A DNA stretch of 64,000 nt, from assembly GCF_003934285.1 (NCBI RefSeq), contig NZ_RQWJ01000002.1:186001-250000 (forward strand). The letters are read 5' to 3'. Position numbers and translations under genes: made by a program. The notes under the pieces are model-generated. The model searched no databases. It was not told the origin of the DNA and worked only from the letters and a program-made list of their open reading frames with translations. This DNA is from Brevundimonas fluminis. Its GTDB lineage: Bacteria; Pseudomonadota; Alphaproteobacteria; Caulobacterales; Caulobacteraceae. Positions 62,130 through 64,000 of this stretch are shown piece after piece (position 1 is the stretch's first letter; each line of letters begins with the position of its first letter).

Positions 62130-62695
62130 CAGGCGGCCATCCTCGCGGCTTTCCTGACCTTGGCCATGGCCCGGTCGCGTCGCAGCCGGGACAGGTGGTC
62201 GATGAACAGCACGCCGTTCAGGTGGTCCAGCTCGTGCTGGAAGCAGACGGCGTACAGACCGTCGATCTCTTCCTCGACCGTGCGGCCCTCTCGGTCCAGA
62301 TAGCGGACGCGGGCGCGGGCGGGGCGCTCCACGCTGTCGAAATACTCGGGGATCGACAGGCAGCCCTCTTCGTACGGCAGGGTCTCCTGCGACGCCCACA
62401 GCACCTCGGGATTGACGAAGAAACGGGGGTTGGGGACGCGGGCGGGCTCCTCGCCCTCCGGGGTCTCGGCGTCGGGATCCGGCGCGCCGTCGCCCAGATC
62501 CATGACGACCACACGCTTCAGCTCGCCGATCTGCACGGCGGCCAGACCGATGCCGGGGGCCGCGTACATGGTCTCCAGCATGTCGTCCATCAGGGCGCGC
62601 ACGCCGTCGTCCACGGTCTCGACGGGGGTCGAGACCTGCTTCAGCACCGCCAGGTCGGCGGCGTTGTCGACGGTCAGGATGCGGCGCACGGTCAT
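62129..62695 (-). CDS. def: Peptide deformylase
   Basis: The 188-residue metalloenzyme has all three deformylase motifs: [18 protein letters not shown] (metal-ligand Cys) and QHELDHLNG (two metal-ligand His and catalytic Glu). An acidic insertion ([22 protein letters not shown]) lies between motifs 1 and 2, compatible with other alphaproteobacterial enzymes. It removes the N-formyl group from new proteins. It starts the minus-strand set def-small protein-glutaminyl cyclase-fmt-truA. Confidence 0.97.
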   Translation of the reverse strand: MTVRRILTVDNAADLAVLKQVSTPVETVDDGVRALMDDMLETMYAAPGIGLAAVQIGELKRVVVMDLGDGAPDPDAETPEGEEPARVPNPRFFVNPEVLWASQETLPYEEGCLSIPEYFDSVERPARARVRYLDREGRTVEEEIDGLYAVCFQHELDHLNGVLFIDHLSRLRRDRAMAKVRKAARMAA

Positions 62696-62796
62696 GCCGT
62701 CGAGGTAGGCTTCGCGGCCCTCCGGGTCAAGAATTCGCGGCGTCGCAGGCCGTTCTGGCGCTGGCGGAACCGCGCCCGGACGGCTAAGGGCGCGCC

Positions 62797-63822
62797 ATGA
62801 CCCAAGCTTCCGCCCCCGCCCGCTTCGACGTCTGCGCCGTCGGCAACGCCATCGTCGACGTCCTCGCCCCCTGTGAGCCCGCCTTTCTGAAGGCGCAGGG
62901 GCTGACCCCCGGCTCCATGCAGCTGGTCGACGCGGACCAGAGCGCGGCGCTGTACGACGCCATGGCCGCGGGGGTCGAGGCGTCGGGCGGATCCGCCGGC
63001 AACACGGTCGCGGGCGTGGGCAGCTTCGGCGGACGCGCCGCCTATCTGGGCAAGGTCGCCGACGACCAGCTGGGCGAGGTCTTCGCCCACGACATCCGGG
63101 CCGCCGGCGTGCATTTCGACGTGTCGCCTCTGGTCGACGGCGCGGCCGCCGGCCTGGGCACCGGCCGCTGCCTGATCAACGTCACGCCGGACGGGCAGCG
63201 CACCATGTGCACCTTCCTGGGCGCCGCCAACCAGCTGACCGTGGCCGACGTCGACGCCGGGCTGATCGGCGACAGCGCCGTCGTGTATCTGGAGGGCTAT
63301 CTGTTCGACCCGGCCCCGGGCCGCGCGGCGTTCGAGGCGGCGGCGAAGGCCGCGCACGACGCGGGGCGCAAGGTGGCGATCACCCTGTCGGACGCCTTCG
63401 TCGTCCACCGTTGGCGCGCCGACCTGCTGGACTTCATCTCCGCGTCCGCCGACGTCGTCCTGGCCAATGAGGCCGAACTGGCCGCCCTGTTCGAGACCGA
63501 GGACTTCGACGCCGCCGCCGACCGGCTGGCCGCCATGGTCGAGATCGCCGCGGTCACGCGCGGCCCGGACGGCTCAGTGATCGTGTCGGGGGATCAGCGC
63601 GTCCGGGTCGCCGCCGTGCCCGTCGACAAGGTCGTCGACACCACCGGCGCCGGCGACCAGTACGCGGCCGGCTTCCTGCTGGGCCTCGCCCGCGGCCTGT
63701 CTCTGGAAGACGCCGGCAAGCTCGGCTCGCTCGCCGCCGCCGAGGTCATCGCCCACTGGGGGCCGAGGCCGATGGTCTCGCTGGAGGCGCTGGCGAAGGA
63801 CGCGGGTCTCAGGCTCGCCTGA
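62797..63822 (+). CDS. Adenosine kinase-like PfkB family sugar kinase
   Basis: The 341-residue kinase has the PfkB signatures [31 protein letters not shown] and [20 protein letters not shown] (anion hole and catalytic Asp). The N-terminal [22 protein letters not shown] matches the bacterial adenosine kinase/ribokinase-like branch annotated as adenosine kinase. The specific substrate is inferred from this resemblance. Its end overlaps the convergent Smr gene by 14 bp. Confidence 0.92.
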   Translation: MTQASAPARFDVCAVGNAIVDVLAPCEPAFLKAQGLTPGSMQLVDADQSAALYDAMAAGVEASGGSAGNTVAGVGSFGGRAAYLGKVADDQLGEVFAHDIRAAGVHFDVSPLVDGAAAGLGTGRCLINVTPDGQRTMCTFLGAANQLTVADVDAGLIGDSAVVYLEGYLFDPAPGRAAFEAAAKAAHDAGRKVAITLSDAFVVHRWRADLLDFISASADVVLANEAELAALFETEDFDAAADRLAAMVEIAAVTRGPDGSVIVSGDQRVRVAAVPVDKVVDTTGAGDQYAAGFLLGLARGLSLEDAGKLGSLAAAEVIAHWGPRPMVSLEALAKDAGLRLA

Positions 63823-64000
63823 TCGTCACGTACAGCGCCCCGTCGCCGCCGTGCTTGCGGGCGGCGGGGGCGAAGCCGGAGACGACGCCCCGCAGGGCCG
63901 GCCCCGTCAGCCATTCGTGCACGCTGGACTTGATCACCCCGGTCCCGCCGCGCCGTCCCTGGCCGGTGATGACCAGCACCGCCCCATGCCCGCGCGCCTG
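63809..64000 (-). CDS. Smr/MutS2-type domain protein, C-terminal part only
   Basis: The 63 visible residues read HGAVLVITGQGRRGGTGVIKSSVHEWL, then [28 protein letters not shown]. This is the C-terminal half of an Smr domain: the TGxG nuclease-like loop as ITGQG, and HGGxGALYVxxR at the end. The gene continues beyond the window. In alphaproteobacteria such proteins are small, cytoplasmic and of uncertain role. Confidence 0.9.
   Translation of the reverse strand, partial: QARGHGAVLVITGQGRRGGTGVIKSSVHEWLTGPALRGVVSGFAPAARKHGGDGALYVTIRRA

Noticed and set aside
1..64000. Prophage, integrative element or insertion sequence
   Set aside because: No integrase, transposase, capsid or tail gene is visible; both tRNA genes are intact and have no flanking att-like duplication.

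Overview
The window is a high-GC, gene-dense stretch of an alphaproteobacterial chromosome, most likely Caulobacterales and probably Brevundimonas or a close relative. The reasons are the RegB/RegA/SenC cluster, MmcB with an exact GTTC-N7-GTTC type SOS box, a DUF1134/EipA envelope protein, a UDP-sulfoquinovose synthase (Brevundimonas membranes are known to carry sulfolipid), a divergent TonB receptor/beta-propeller phytase pair, and the gene order of the translation operons. Genus assignment is inference; no rRNA gene is present. I see no prophage, insertion sequence or CRISPR array.

Layout. 1-9.6 kb: a membrane protein, a PAS histidine-kinase-like protein that has lost its phospho-acceptor histidine, a TonB-dependent receptor divergent from a lipoprotein phytase, a TMEM175-like channel, tRNA-Gly(GCC), a Bax-inhibitor-1 protein, ThpR and a coupled GNAT acetyltransferase, and a lipocalin. 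9.7-13.7 kb: a small conserved protein, SOS-controlled mmcB, a small four-helix-bundle (S23/IVP family) gene enclosed by inverted heptanucleotide arrays, then regA, regB and senC for redox and respiratory control. 13.7-16.3 kb: metK behind a palindromic operator candidate, trmB, bioY. 16.3-28.7 kb: the large transcription/translation operon rimP-nusA-ylxR-infB-(three exported or membrane proteins)-rbfA-truB-rpsO-pnp, with a sigma70-like promoter and an attenuator-like leader. 28.7-33.4 kb: a DUF885 lipoprotein, tRNA-Arg(CCG), a small lipoprotein, UDP-sulfoquinovose synthase with a coupled SDR protein, and EipA. 33.5-42.5 kb (minus strand): pheS and pheT with two paralogous small genes between them, an S9 peptidase, infC, rpmI and rplT, and a GT9 glycosyltransferase. 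42.5-55 kb: envelope and metabolism genes, including an alpha/beta hydrolase, an M23 peptidase, the ydbH-ynbE-ydbL lipid-transport set, a solitary cytosine-5 DNA methyltransferase, an acyltransferase-3 protein, a CHAP amidase, CorA and tryptophan 2,3-dioxygenase. 55-64 kb: trmD-rplS, an acetolactate-synthase-like enzyme, an entericidin, truA-fmt, a glutaminyl cyclase, def, adenosine kinase and the end of an Smr gene.

The most unusual features are non-coding. (1) A 474-bp unit at 10431-10904 starts with TAGGGCT and ends with AGCCCTA. Its ends are arrays of that heptamer in inverted orientation, it carries one S23-family gene, and its outermost TAG/CTA trinucleotides are the stop codons of both convergent neighbours. 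(2) A dispersed palindrome of about 40 bp occurs five times, always at or just after a stop codon, with compensatory changes in its stems; one copy writes the C-terminus and stop codon of fmt. Other regulatory observations are an ATT start codon on infC, a leaderless-looking SOS promoter on mmcB, and a perfect intrinsic terminator overlapping the first codons of a small membrane protein at 48.8 kb.

These calls rest on reading the sequence and on recalled family motifs; no database search was run.
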